DNA of 64,000 nt from Polaribacter sp. (GCA_029245785.1 JAQWOR010000077.1:1-64000), one strand, 5' to 3'. Positions 1 to 8,345 are shown, numbered from the stretch's first letter. Numbers and translations are program-made. The notes: a model not told the origin generated them from the letters alone.

Positions 1-293
1 GTTGCCGGGTGCTGTCCTGTTTGAATTGCATATTGTTCTGCTGGCAAACCAAAAGAATCATACCCTTGTGGATGCAATACATTAAACCCTTTATGGCGTT
101 TGTAGCGTGCATAAATATCTGAAGCAATATATCCTAAGGGATGCCCTACATGCAAACCCGCTCCTGATGGATACGGAAACATATCTAATACATAATATTT
201 TGGTTTGTTGGAGGTATTACTCGCCTTAAAAGTTTGGTGTTCTTCCCAATACTTTTGCCATTTCTCTTCTATTGCTATATGATTGTACTGCAT
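1..293 (-). CDS. leuS: leucyl-tRNA synthetase, N-terminal part (runs off the window start)
   Basis: Class I aminoacyl-tRNA synthetase that charges tRNA-Leu in the cytoplasm. Only the first 97 or so codons are in the window. They read [18 protein letters not shown] at the start, then a [19 protein letters not shown] stretch that contains the class I HIGH-type signature (HVGH) of the ATP-binding site, and then a [16 protein letters not shown] stretch typical of LeuRS. The ATG is the complement of 291-293; it begins exactly where LeuRS proteins begin and lies 25 bases below a TAnnTTTG box. The gene is cut by the window edge, so nothing can be said about its editing domain. Confidence 0.95.
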   Translation of the reverse strand, partial: MQYNHIAIEEKWQKYWEEHQTFKASNTSNKPKYYVLDMFPYPSGAGLHVGHPLGYIASDIYARYKRHKGFNVLHPQGYDSFGLPAEQYAIQTGQHPA

Positions 294-318
294 GCGGATA
301 GTTCAGTTTTAGAAGTGG

Positions 319-326
319 CAAAGTTA
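319..326 (-). promoter_or_regulatory. -7 box for leuS
   Basis: TAACTTTG on the minus strand fits the Bacteroidota -7 consensus TAnnTTTG and lies 25 bases upstream of the leuS ATG. I see no well-placed TTG -33 element, so this rests on the -7 box alone. Confidence 0.4.
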
Positions 327-487
327 CAGTTAATCTGCAAAAGAATAAAGTAAAATTATTGTTGCTTATTGGATGTTCTTTTCAATATTTAAATTCCATA
401 AAACGCCTCTATTGATTGTATTTCTTTTTTTCAAATTAGTTCCTTAAAAAAAAGACCGTTATTTGTAGTCTCAAACAGGCCTCTATT

Positions 488-1402
488 TTGAAAAATACTT
501 TTTTAAAAGCACATCTTGCTCTCTTTGGAGCCAACTTAATTTACGGCGTAAATTACCTGATTGCTAAAGGTATCATGCCAAATAAAATTGGCCCTTCTGC
601 ATTTGTTTTCTTGCGAATAGCAGGAGCAGGAATTCTCTTTTGGGTACTGAAATATTTTATAAAAGAACCTATCGAAAAAAAAGATTTCCTAAGGTTAATG
701 GTCTGTGGGTTATTAGGTGTGGCAGCAAACCAATTGTTGTTCTTTCACGGACTAAGTCTAACATCGCCTATTGATGCTTCTATCATCATTACTTTCATCC
801 CTGTCTTTACTGTGGTGTTTAGCGCCCTTGTATTGAAGGAAAAAATTACCAAAAACAAATTGCTTGGCATAACAATTGGTGGTGTTGGCGCTGTGTTACT
901 AATTGCCTATGGAAATCAATCTGAAGGAACAGGTTCTTTGCTTGGAAATCTTTTTGTTTTTATCAATGCGGCTTCTTATGGATTGTATTTGGTGTTGGCA
1001 AAACCTTTGATGAAAAAATACAACGCGCTTACAGTGATTAGCTGGGTGTTTTTCTTTGGATTTTTCTTTATGTTCCCCTTTGGGATTAACGATATCATAA
1101 CCACTGATTTTTCAGCATTTACGCCCCAAACTTATGGAGCCGTGGCTTTTGTAATTATAGGAACCACCTTTTTAGCCTACCTCTTTAATATTTATGCATT
1201 GAACTATGTTTCGCCTGCTGTAACCGGAAGTTACACCTATTTACAACCGGCAGTTAGTTTTATCATGGTAAGCATCTATGCTTATGTGGGGGGTTTTACA
1301 GAATATGCTCAAGATATTAATCCTGTAAAGGTTCTGAGTTGTTTTTTGGTAGTTACAGGTGTGTATCTTATCAGTAAACATCAAAAAGAGAAAGCTCTTT
1401 AA
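488..1402 (+). CDS. EamA/DMT-superfamily permease
   Basis: Inner-membrane permease of the drug/metabolite transporter superfamily with 304 residues and about ten hydrophobic segments arranged as two EamA repeats (roughly residues 8-140 and 150-295). The small-residue stretch GANLIYGVNYLIAKG in the first helix and the end-of-repeat GAVLLIAYG and TGVYLIS stretches are typical. The substrate cannot be told from sequence. The start is TTG; the frame is open upstream only to a stop at 437-439 and has no ATG before residue 30, so TTG is the best start. It stands alone, divergent from leuS and convergent with DUF2911, with which it shares a terminator. Confidence 0.85.
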   Translation: MKNTFLKAHLALFGANLIYGVNYLIAKGIMPNKIGPSAFVFLRIAGAGILFWVLKYFIKEPIEKKDFLRLMVCGLLGVAANQLLFFHGLSLTSPIDASIIITFIPVFTVVFSALVLKEKITKNKLLGITIGGVGAVLLIAYGNQSEGTGSLLGNLFVFINAASYGLYLVLAKPLMKKYNALTVISWVFFFGFFFMFPFGINDIITTDFSAFTPQTYGAVAFVIIGTTFLAYLFNIYALNYVSPAVTGSYTYLQPAVSFIMVSIYAYVGGFTEYAQDINPVKVLSCFLVVTGVYLISKHQKEKAL

Positions 1403-1415
1403 TTTTTAAATAGAT

Positions 1416-1444
1416 AAAAACAGCAAACTGAGTTTGCTGTTTTT
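1416..1444. terminator. bidirectional intrinsic terminator
   Basis: A perfect 13-bp stem (AAAAACAGCAAAC / GTTTGCTGTTTTT) with a 3-base loop and T-runs on both strands lies between two convergent genes, 14 bases after the permease stop and 22 before the DUF2911 stop. Confidence 0.8.
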
Positions 1445-1466
1445 ATTATTATTTTTGATTGGGTTT

Positions 1467-1997
1467 TTATTTCACTGAAACACTAACAATTGTGTTTCCC
1501 CAAGCCATATGTAAATTCATGGCCTTATCAAAGGCTATAGAAAATGCCTCTACCGGTTCTTTGTTTACCGATACCTTTCCTGATACTCTTACAATGTCTT
1601 CGCTTTCTTTGTAAAAATAAGAACCCCAAACATTGCTAGCAGAACTTAAAATTACTGTCCACTCTTTCTCTCCAGGAATTGTAAATAACGTGTAGGTTCC
1701 TGCTTGTACCGCTTTTCCTCCAAAAGTTACATCTTTGTAAAAAGTAATTTCTACTGCTTCATTGGCTCCTGTTCTCCAAACTTTTCCTGCTGGTGCCAAA
1801 CTTGCAACAGTTCTTCCTTTTAATTGTGGGCGACTGTATACAACTTTAACAACTTTGTTTGATTCTTTATAGCTCAACGGAAAAGATGCTGCATCCATTG
1901 GGCTTTTGTCTAATTTTGAAAATTTTTGCGCGATTGTATTTGTTGAAAACAAGACTGCTGCTACAAAAATTGCAAGAAGTAAATTGTTTTTTTTCAT
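1467..1997 (-). CDS. DUF2911 family exported protein
   Basis: A 176-residue protein with an N-terminal signal peptide (MKKNNLLLAIFVAAVLFS then cleavage near TIAQ). The body matches the DUF2911 family, which is widespread in Bacteroidota: VVYSRPQLKGRTV, VWRTGANEAVEITF, AGTYTLFTIPGEKEWTVIL, NVWGSYFYKESEDIVRV. The family's function is unknown; it is expected to be periplasmic. A TAnnTTTG-like box (TATTTTTG) lies at 2038-2045 on the same strand. The gene is transcribed alone and is convergent with the DMT permease. Confidence 0.85.
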   Translation of the reverse strand: MKKNNLLLAIFVAAVLFSTNTIAQKFSKLDKSPMDAASFPLSYKESNKVVKVVYSRPQLKGRTVASLAPAGKVWRTGANEAVEITFYKDVTFGGKAVQAGTYTLFTIPGEKEWTVILSSASNVWGSYFYKESEDIVRVSGKVSVNKEPVEAFSIAFDKAMNLHMAWGNTIVSVSVK

Positions 1998-2117
1998 ACT
2001 GTGAGGTTTTAAAAGTTATTTGTTTGAGTTTTGTCTTCAAAAATACAATTCCTTACAAAGTAATTCTAAGAATAGTATGAAAGTTAAACTGTTTTTGTTT
2101 TTAAAAAACATATTTGT

Positions 2118-2759
2118 TTATTCCGCTTTTAACTCATCCATATCTGCAATAATCTCGTCTAGCTTTTTTAGCACTCTGCCATACACTATTTTTAAATCTA
2201 ATTTGTATAGCGCTCCTCCAAAATAGGCTAAAACACCTGTTATCAATAAGATTCCAAGTACCCAAAATACAGGAATCCCCTTTAGAAAATAAATTTGGTG
2301 ACTTCCTAAAACCTCATCCAATGTTTCTTGAAAACTGCTTGAAAACCAAAAGCCAGCAAGCATTGCAAGAAAAATATAAGGATAAATAAATCGAGACATT
2401 TTTACATTTGTCAAAATTTGTTCCTTCATCCAATTGTCAAAATCTTTAAGATATTGATAACTGCTTACGTTTTTATCAATCTCTTTCAATCCTTTCAATA
2501 ATTTTCTATTTACTATAACAATGGTATTGAATAGTATAAACATCAGCACTCCCAACACGGGAATTTTCGCAAAAAAAGAAGCCACTAAAACAACAAACGA
2601 AAATACAACAATCGCTTTTAAATTGATCTTGAACATTCTTGTGAACTTATCGATGATGTGTATCGATTTTCGAGTGTACAAATTATTTAATTTTGGAGCA
2701 ACTAGTGCGTCGGACTCCAAAAACCCTTCTTTCCAAATTCTTTCAATTGACCTTTCCAT
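2118..2759 (-). CDS. membrane protein encoded with an ECF sigma factor
   Basis: A 213-residue protein with a cytoplasmic N-terminal part of about 45 residues and hydrophobic segments near residues 47-65, 68-84, 124-142 and 164-187, ending in a charged helix. The start overlaps the 3' end of the sigma factor gene by 17 bases, so the two are translationally coupled. That layout, and the family's usual position in flavobacteria, suggest it senses an envelope signal or restrains the sigma factor, but there is no zinc-binding anti-sigma motif (HxxxCxxC). An anti-sigma role is inference only. Confidence 0.6.
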   Translation of the reverse strand: MERSIERIWKEGFLESDALVAPKLNNLYTRKSIHIIDKFTRMFKINLKAIVVFSFVVLVASFFAKIPVLGVLMFILFNTIVIVNRKLLKGLKEIDKNVSSYQYLKDFDNWMKEQILTNVKMSRFIYPYIFLAMLAGFWFSSSFQETLDEVLGSHQIYFLKGIPVFWVLGILLITGVLAYFGGALYKLDLKIVYGRVLKKLDEIIADMDELKAE

Positions 2760-3234
2760 CTAATCGTTTTTTTAATCGTTCTTTAATTCTTGTAATTCGT
2801 ACTGCAATATTGTTAGGACTTGTCCCAATAATATCTGCTATAATTTCGTAGGGTTTTTCTTCTAAATACAGTAAAATTACCGCTCGATCTATTTCAGATA
2901 ATTGCCTAATGGCATCGTATAATAAGTTTAGAGATTCATCTGTAAATGAATGATTTTCATCGACAGCTTCAATTGGCAAGTGGTTAGAATTTGTATGTTG
3001 ACGGTTGTTTTTCTTTTTCTTAATCAACGTCAAACAAATGTTCAAAGATAATCGATAGATCCATGTAGACCATTTAGATTCTCCTCTAAATTGTTCTCTA
3101 CTTCTCCAAATTTGCAAACAGACTTCCTGATAATAATCTTCAAAATCTTCTTGTGTATCTGTATACGCTCGACAAATTTTAATAATCATTCCAGCATGTG
3201 GAAAAATGGAAGTTGTATAAAAATCGTTACTCAA
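2743..3234 (-). CDS. ECF-type RNA polymerase sigma factor
   Basis: A 163-residue sigma-70-family factor made only of region 2 (about residues 10-75, with DFEDYYQEVCLQIWRSREQF and WSTWIYRLSLNICL, the -10 binding helices) and region 4 (about residues 105-160, with LSEIDRAVILLYLEEKPYEI and the helix-turn-helix GTSPNNIAVRITRIKERL). Length and domain make-up are those of extracytoplasmic function sigma factors. It heads a two-gene operon with the membrane protein whose start overlaps its stop. The signal it answers to is unknown. Confidence 0.88.
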   Translation of the reverse strand: MSNDFYTTSIFPHAGMIIKICRAYTDTQEDFEDYYQEVCLQIWRSREQFRGESKWSTWIYRLSLNICLTLIKKKKNNRQHTNSNHLPIEAVDENHSFTDESLNLLYDAIRQLSEIDRAVILLYLEEKPYEIIADIIGTSPNNIAVRITRIKERLKKRLDGKVN

Positions 3235-3340
3235 TTCTTTATTTTTCTTGGTTAGTGGCTCAGATTAAAAAACATTACACTTTCTTTAAAAAAAATAAAT
3301 CTTCCTGAAAAAAATTCCTTTTCAATTCTAAGAATGCTTG

Positions 3341-4828
3341 CTAACGTAAAGGAGTACTCAAAATCGTATAAAATGTTTGTAGCCCATAAGTAATGTTCTT
3401 GATTTTTAAATTTTCATTCGGGCTATGTTGATTATTATCTGGGTTTACCATTGGAATGATAATGGCAGGAATGTTCAACTCATTGATAAATGGGGATATG
3501 GGTACTGTTCCTCCCATAATTCTTATTTTTACTACAGAAGCATCATTATTAGAAGCCATTAGTTGTTCTAACCAAACTGCAAAAGGCAAATTCATGTCGG
3601 TTCTAAACGGGTTTGTAATTGAACCGCTATCAAATTTCAAAATTTTATCATAGTACATTCTTTCTCTTAGTGTAGGAACATTGTCTGTAATATAAAACCC
3701 TTGTTTTTTAATATGTTGCTTGATCAGTTTTTTTAAACGATTGCCATCACTTTCTGGAACCAGCCGAATATCTATGGCAGCTGTGGCAGTTGCCGGAACA
3801 ATAGTTCTTGCTTTTTTTCCAACCCATCCAGAAGACAATCCTCTGATATTTAGAGATGGATATTGCAATGCTTCTTGATAAAAACTCCCAACTTTTTCTG
3901 GTGTTTTTATTGCCAAGTTTTCTAAAATTTGAATTGTATTGTCGGGTACATTTTTTAAAACTTCTGTGGTTTTTGCATCCATAACAATCCCGTCATAATA
4001 GCCTTCAATAGCAACTCTTCCGCTATCATCTTTAAAGGTTGACACTAATTTTGAAAGAATAAATCCTGGATTTGGAGCGTAGTTTCCATAGTGTCCGCTA
4101 TGCTGTGGTTTCAGTGGGCCATATGTTGTTAAATTTATGGTGGTAATTCCTCTACAACCAAAAATCAAGGTTGGATTTCCAGATACATGTAAAGGTCCGT
4201 CATTGATAATTAAATAATCTGCCAACAAAAGTTCTCTATATTTTTTTACGGCTTTTGGTAATGGCTTACTACTTTTTTCTTCTTCGGTATCTAAAATAAT
4301 CTTTACATTAAACGGTATGGTTTTATTGTTTTCTTTAAGAAGATCAATGGCGTTTAAAAACATCACTATTGGGCCTTTGTCATCTGAGGCTGATCTTCCA
4401 AAAATTCGCCAATTTTCATCTATTTTAGAGTCTAACAAAGACCAATCTAGCGTTTTCCAACCCTCTTTGTCTTTCGCTTTTAAAACACTTTTGTAAGGGT
4501 CTTCTTGATTCCATTTAGAAGGGTCTACCGCTTGTCCGTCTATATGCATATAAAATAAAATAGTCTTCGCATGTTTTACCTTGGGTAGTTCCGCAAAAAA
4601 AAGTGGCTGTCCTTCTGTTTGTAAAATGGTTGTTTTAAAGCCTCTTGCTTTAAATTTTTGATCCAACCATTCAATGTTTTTTAGAATATCTTCTCCATTA
4701 ATGGCATCATTAGGAAGAGAAATAAAATCTCTTAATTCTTCAATTGTGGGTGCTAACTTTTTGTCAAAATTTTGAGAAAACATCATTGCGTTGCAAAACG
4801 CAAAGAAAAGAAAGACTATTTTTTTCAT
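3341..4828 (-). CDS. M20-family metallopeptidase (dipeptidase/carboxypeptidase type), exported
   Basis: A 495-residue zinc peptidase of the M20/M25/M40 family. Visible metal and catalytic positions are the HID motif in FYMHIDGQAVD, the bridging Asp in GRSASDDKGP, the Glu pair in LDTEEEKSS and the late His in NNQHSPNEN. A central lid (dimerisation) domain lies at about residues 220-400. The N-terminus MKKIVFLFFAFCNAMMFSQ is a signal peptide, so it acts in the periplasm or outside. An earlier ATG at 4849 is set aside because a TAAATTTG promoter box lies at 4852-4859; the ATG at 4828 leaves a 23-base leader and begins right at the signal peptide. Confidence 0.85.
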   Translation of the reverse strand: MKKIVFLFFAFCNAMMFSQNFDKKLAPTIEELRDFISLPNDAINGEDILKNIEWLDQKFKARGFKTTILQTEGQPLFFAELPKVKHAKTILFYMHIDGQAVDPSKWNQEDPYKSVLKAKDKEGWKTLDWSLLDSKIDENWRIFGRSASDDKGPIVMFLNAIDLLKENNKTIPFNVKIILDTEEEKSSKPLPKAVKKYRELLLADYLIINDGPLHVSGNPTLIFGCRGITTINLTTYGPLKPQHSGHYGNYAPNPGFILSKLVSTFKDDSGRVAIEGYYDGIVMDAKTTEVLKNVPDNTIQILENLAIKTPEKVGSFYQEALQYPSLNIRGLSSGWVGKKARTIVPATATAAIDIRLVPESDGNRLKKLIKQHIKKQGFYITDNVPTLRERMYYDKILKFDSGSITNPFRTDMNLPFAVWLEQLMASNNDASVVKIRIMGGTVPISPFINELNIPAIIIPMVNPDNNQHSPNENLKIKNITYGLQTFYTILSTPLR

Positions 4829-4851
4829 GTTAAACTTGGTTTTATTCAATC

Positions 4852-4859
4852 CAAATTTA
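4852..4859 (-). promoter_or_regulatory. -7 box for the M20 peptidase gene
   Basis: TAAATTTG on the minus strand fits TAnnTTTG and lies 23 bases upstream of the chosen ATG. It decides the start codon, because the upstream in-frame ATG at 4849 would lie between this box and the expected transcription start. Confidence 0.45.
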
Positions 4860-4874
4860 ACGTATTTTAGTGAA

Positions 4875-4994
4875 CTAAGAACAACCGCAATCTGTATCGC
4901 AGCCTTTTTTGTTTTTCTTCGATTTAAAAAAGAATTTTTTAATCAAAAATACCAACGCAACAACGAGTAATATATAGGCGGCTATTTCTTGCAT
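4875..4994 (-). CDS. FeoB-associated Cys-rich membrane protein
   Basis: A 39-residue protein: MQEIAAYILLVVALVFLI (one membrane helix), a Lys/Phe-rich stretch, and a Cys-rich tail GCDTDCGCS. This is the architecture of the small FeoB-associated Cys-rich membrane proteins, thought to assist FeoB as gammaproteobacterial FeoC may, possibly by binding iron. Its ATG overlaps the feoB stop by one base (TAATG), so it is translationally coupled to feoB as the last gene of the feoAB operon. It is too short for most gene finders. Confidence 0.85.
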   Translation of the reverse strand: MQEIAAYILLVVALVFLIKKFFFKSKKNKKGCDTDCGCS

Positions 4995-7108
4995 TAGCTA
5001 AAAATTGTAAAGGTTACAAATGCAGCAGCGTAGGCTAAAATTCCCATTCCAAATAGCTGTGCCAAAGGCCATTTCCAACTCTTGGTTTCTCGCTTAACAA
5101 CCGCTAATGTTCCTACACATTGCATGGCAAAAGCATAAAAAATAAGCAAAGACATCCCAACGGGCAACGTAAATGTTTTCTGTCCTGTTTCTGGATTTAC
5201 TTCTACACGCATTTTTTCTTTTATAGTACTTGTATTATCTGTACCGCTTTCTACACTGTAAATCGTTGCCAAGGTTCCTACAAATACTTCTCTTGCTGCA
5301 AAGGAACTAATCAGGGCAATTCCAATTTTCCAATCATAACCCAACGGTTTTATGACAGGTTCAATGGCTTTTCCCATAATTCCGATATAGGACTTTTCTA
5401 ATTTTAAACCCGCTATTTTTTGCTGAAGTTCTTCTGCTAATAAATTAGCATTTGCTGTATTTTCTATATTGTCTTTTTCTACATTTTTATAGGATGCTGG
5501 CCCATTAGACGCTAAAAACCAAAGCACAATAGAAATGGCTAAAATTATTTTTCCTGCTCCGAGCACAAATGCTTTTGTTTTTTCTATCACATTAAACACA
5601 ACATTTTTAAGAGATGGAATTTTATAATTTGGCATTTCTGCTACAAAAAACGAGGCGCTCTTTACTTTGATTATTTTATGTAATAAAAATGCTGAGACAA
5701 TTGCTGTTGCAAACCCCAATGCATATAAACTCAATAAGGTAAACCCTTGTAAGCTAAAATAGCCGAACAATTTTTTATCTGGAATTACCAAGGAAATTAA
5801 AATTGCATACACAGGCAACCTTGCAGAACAAGTTGTAAATGGGGTTACTAAAATGGTAATCAATCGTTCTTTCCAACCCGAAATTGTACGCGTTGCCATC
5901 ACAGCCGGAATTGCACAAGCGGTTCCTGAAATTAACGGAATAACGCTTTTTCCACTCATTCCATAACGGCGCATAATTTTATCCATTAAAAAAACAACAC
6001 GACTCATATAGCCTGTTTCTTCTAAAATGGCAACAAATAAAAATAGAATCGCTATTTGCGGAATAAATATAACTACGCCTCCAATTCCTGGAATAATTCC
6101 ATCTGCAATCAAATTGGTCAAAATACCTGGCGTTAATTCTCCTTTAATCAAAGTGCTTAAATTTGCAAATGCACTATCAATAAGATCCATTGGTGTAGAG
6201 GCCCAATCAAAAATAGATTGAAAAATTAACAATAGAATTCCAAAAAAGATGACATACCCGAATATTTTATGTGTAAAAACACGGTCTAATTTAGCGCGTA
6301 AATCTTTGGCTTTAGATCGATCTACAATATAGGTTCTCTTTAATATTTCGTTAATCTGTTGATATCTGTGTATGGTTTCTTTATGCTGATACCTTTTTAA
6401 TTTAGAAACGTCTTGTCTAAATTCTATCAACTTCTGTTTTTCAATTTCAGAAAGACTATCTGGTATGTTGTTTTGGGTTACCATTAACCACAATTCATAC
6501 AAGGTATGGTTTGTGCTTACTGCCTTTAACCTTTCAAAATAGTCTTCATCAATTTTATGATTGATGGAACACAAAGGGTGTGCTTTTGAAATTTCAGCAC
6601 AATTTTCAATGGCCATTTTTACCTTGTCAATCCCCTCATTTTTTCGAGCGCTAATCAGTATCGTTTCTGTTTTGAGCTCTTTTTTTAAGGTTTCAACATC
6701 AATAGAAATTCCTTTTCTATCTAATTGATCTGACATGTTAATGGCTAAAATAATAGGAATCTCTAAATCTTTTACTTGAGAAAAAAGAAATAAATTTCGT
6801 TTTAGGTTTTCAATATCTGCAACCACAACAATAACATCTGGATAGTTTTTATCTTCTGTTGTTAATAGTGATTTTAAAACAATACTTTCATCTACAGAGG
6901 TTGGGTTAATACTGTACGTTCCTGGTAAGTCTGTAATGATTGCTGTTTGATTGTTGAGTAATTTACAGGCTCCTTGTTTTTTATCTACTGTAATCCCCGG
7001 GTAGTTACCCACCTTTTGGTTTAACCCTGTTAATTGATTAAATAACGATGTTTTCCCTGTATTGGGATTGCCTATTAAAGCTACCTGAATAGGCTTGGAT
7101 TTTTCCAT
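4994..7108 (-). CDS. feoB: ferrous iron transporter FeoB (system 1, full length)
   Basis: A 704-residue inner-membrane Fe(II) transporter. The N-terminal G domain shows G1 GNPNTGKTSLFN (residues 13-24), G2 GNYPGITVD, G3 DLPGTYS and G4 NMSD. A helical GDI-like region follows, then about nine membrane helices from residue 280 with the two Gate motifs (SGTACAIPAVMATRTI and TTCSARLPVYAILI) that hold the conserved pore cysteines. Length is normal for the family. It follows feoA by 7 bases and its stop overlaps the start of the small Cys-rich gene. It is intact, unlike the second FeoB at 28.2-30.4 kb, from which its Gate sequences clearly differ. Confidence 0.96.
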   Translation of the reverse strand: MEKSKPIQVALIGNPNTGKTSLFNQLTGLNQKVGNYPGITVDKKQGACKLLNNQTAIITDLPGTYSINPTSVDESIVLKSLLTTEDKNYPDVIVVVADIENLKRNLFLFSQVKDLEIPIILAINMSDQLDRKGISIDVETLKKELKTETILISARKNEGIDKVKMAIENCAEISKAHPLCSINHKIDEDYFERLKAVSTNHTLYELWLMVTQNNIPDSLSEIEKQKLIEFRQDVSKLKRYQHKETIHRYQQINEILKRTYIVDRSKAKDLRAKLDRVFTHKIFGYVIFFGILLLIFQSIFDWASTPMDLIDSAFANLSTLIKGELTPGILTNLIADGIIPGIGGVVIFIPQIAILFLFVAILEETGYMSRVVFLMDKIMRRYGMSGKSVIPLISGTACAIPAVMATRTISGWKERLITILVTPFTTCSARLPVYAILISLVIPDKKLFGYFSLQGFTLLSLYALGFATAIVSAFLLHKIIKVKSASFFVAEMPNYKIPSLKNVVFNVIEKTKAFVLGAGKIILAISIVLWFLASNGPASYKNVEKDNIENTANANLLAEELQQKIAGLKLEKSYIGIMGKAIEPVIKPLGYDWKIGIALISSFAAREVFVGTLATIYSVESGTDNTSTIKEKMRVEVNPETGQKTFTLPVGMSLLIFYAFAMQCVGTLAVVKRETKSWKWPLAQLFGMGILAYAAAFVTFTIFS

Positions 7109-7115
7109 GTAGCAA

Positions 7116-7340
7116 CTAGTTTTTGATAATTTTAATTTGTGTGGCCATTTCTTTTCGAATTGCTAAATGGCTTCCGTTTACACAAATATACAAAGGGTCT
7201 TTTAATGGTGCTATTTGCAACAACTCTACCTCTGTGCCTGGAAGACATCCCATTTCCAATAATTTCAACGGAATGACATCCAATGATTCTTCAGAAATGA
7301 TTCCGGTTTCTCCGACATGTAGTGTTGCAATCGTATTCAA
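7116..7340 (-). CDS. feoA: ferrous iron transport protein FeoA
   Basis: A small cytoplasmic SH3-like protein, 74 residues from the start chosen here, that partners FeoB. Typical FeoA sequence is visible: LHVGETGIIS, a LLEMGCLPGTEVELLQIAPLKDP core, and VNGSHLAIRKEMATQIKI. The frame extends to a TTG at 7364, but that TTG is part of the -7 box TATCTTTG (7362-7369). I therefore prefer the next TTG at 7340, which gives the usual FeoA beginning (NTIATLHVGETG) and a leader of about 16 bases. The exact start is not certain. Confidence 0.9.
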   Translation of the reverse strand: MNTIATLHVGETGIISEESLDVIPLKLLEMGCLPGTEVELLQIAPLKDPLYICVNGSHLAIRKEMATQIKIIKN

Positions 7341-7361
7341 AATAGCTGTACATTTAAGATG

Positions 7362-7393
7362 CAAAGATATGAATTTAGAATCATTCTAAACAA
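7362..7393 (-). promoter_or_regulatory. feoAB promoter with embedded Fur/PerR-like 7-1-7 operator
   Basis: On the minus strand a TTG (7391-7393), a 21-base spacer and TATCTTTG (7362-7369) make a good Bacteroidota promoter just after the SCO stop codon. The spacer holds a perfect palindrome TTTAGAAT-C-ATTCTAAA (7374-7390), whose core TTAGAATnATTCTAA differs by one base per half from the Bacillus PerR box TTATAATnATTATAA and has the same 7-1-7 layout as the Fur box. A repressor bound here would cover the core promoter. The link to a Fur-family protein is inference from sequence and from the iron-uptake genes it controls. Confidence 0.65.
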
Positions 7394-7394
7394 G

Positions 7395-8075
7395 TTATTT
7401 CCGTTTATATTCTTCTTTTAACAAGGCAATGTCTGCAATGATTTTTTGCATGTCTTCCTTTTCAGTACCATCATAATAGCCTCGAATTCTACGCTCTTTA
7501 TCAACCAATACAAATTGCTCTGTATGGATAAAGTCGTTTTCATCTCCCGTACCTTCGTCCAGTACTGCAAAGTAACTTTTACGAGCCAATTCATAAATAT
7601 GTTTTTTAGCACCTGTGGTAACATGCCACTTTCCGTCTATAATACCTTTGTTTTCTGCATAGGCTTTTAAGACCGAAACACTATCTATAACAGGAGTTAC
7701 AGAATGTGACAAGAACATGATGTCTGCATCATTTTTATAATACGATTGCAATTCGCTCATATTATACGCCATGGCAATACAAATGGTTTTACAGCGCGTA
7801 AAAAAGAAATCTGCAATGTAAATTTTGTCTTTGTAGGTTGCATTGGTAATGGTGTCTCCATGTTGATTGATCAAACTAAAATTAGCAATGGTATGGTTGT
7901 TTTGAATGTGCTTTACCGAAGCATCTACCAATCTTGGGTTTACATCAGAAGGGCTGTATACTTTCAGGCGTTTATCAACAGATAACAACTGATAAAAAAC
8001 TGTCAAGGTGATGGCAGAAAAAACCACAAAGAAAACAAGTAATGGAAGCGATTGTTTGAAGCGATTGTTGTTCAT
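7395..8075 (-). CDS. SCO1/SenC-family copper-binding thioredoxin-like protein
   Basis: A 226-residue protein with one N-terminal membrane anchor (about residues 10-30) and a thioredoxin-like domain. The copper ligands of the family are present: Cys95 and Cys99 in the RCKTIC motif and His184 in FIHTEQF. SCO proteins deliver copper to the CuA site of cytochrome c oxidase or act as thiol reductants on the periplasmic face. It lies directly upstream of feoAB on the same strand but has its own promoter, and feoA has one as well, so shared expression is possible rather than obligatory. Confidence 0.88.
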   Translation of the reverse strand: MNNNRFKQSLPLLVFFVVFSAITLTVFYQLLSVDKRLKVYSPSDVNPRLVDASVKHIQNNHTIANFSLINQHGDTITNATYKDKIYIADFFFTRCKTICIAMAYNMSELQSYYKNDADIMFLSHSVTPVIDSVSVLKAYAENKGIIDGKWHVTTGAKKHIYELARKSYFAVLDEGTGDENDFIHTEQFVLVDKERRIRGYYDGTEKEDMQKIIADIALLKEEYKRK

Positions 8076-8094
8076 AAAAAAGTTATATAGACTA

Positions 8095-8124
8095 CAAAAC
8101 TACCTTAAAATAAGGTAGCATCAA
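8095..8124 (-). promoter_or_regulatory. SCO gene promoter with an internal palindrome
   Basis: Minus-strand TTG (8122-8124), 19-base spacer, TAGTTTTG (8095-8102): a well-spaced promoter 19 bases from the ATG. A perfect inverted repeat CTACCTTA-AAA-TAAGGTAG (8100-8118) begins inside the -7 box and fills most of the spacer, so it looks like a repressor site. Its sequence differs from both the feoA palindrome and the DtxR-type palindrome at 32.1 kb. Confidence 0.55.
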
Positions 8125-8193
8125 ACAAATAGAAATAAATGATTTTAAGAAACAACCCTGCTTGAAGCAGTAACGTTTAAATCCCTCTGAAAA

Positions 8194-8272
8194 AGCAAGA
8201 TTAACTCAACTTCCAATTTTTGAGCCTGCCTGCCGGAATAGGTAGATTCGCTTTACAAACTCCTCAAAATTG
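8194..8272. repeat. imperfect palindromic repeat in the SCO-rseP intergenic region
   Basis: The 304-base gap 8076-8379 contains, besides the two divergent promoters, an imperfect nested palindrome. Outer arms are ACTCAA..AATTTTTGAG on the left and CTCAAAATTGAGT on the right; the centre CCTGCCTGCCGGAATAGGTAG is itself partly self-complementary. The CTGCC/GGTAG words recur in the repeats at 9737-9783 and 13530-13584. I see no gene in this gap. Confidence 0.45.
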
Positions 8273-8345
8273 AGTTTCGCTAATAAAACTTTGTTAAAAA
8301 AATGATTTGCATAAGATTCTTATTTTAGAACTCTTATTAAAAACG

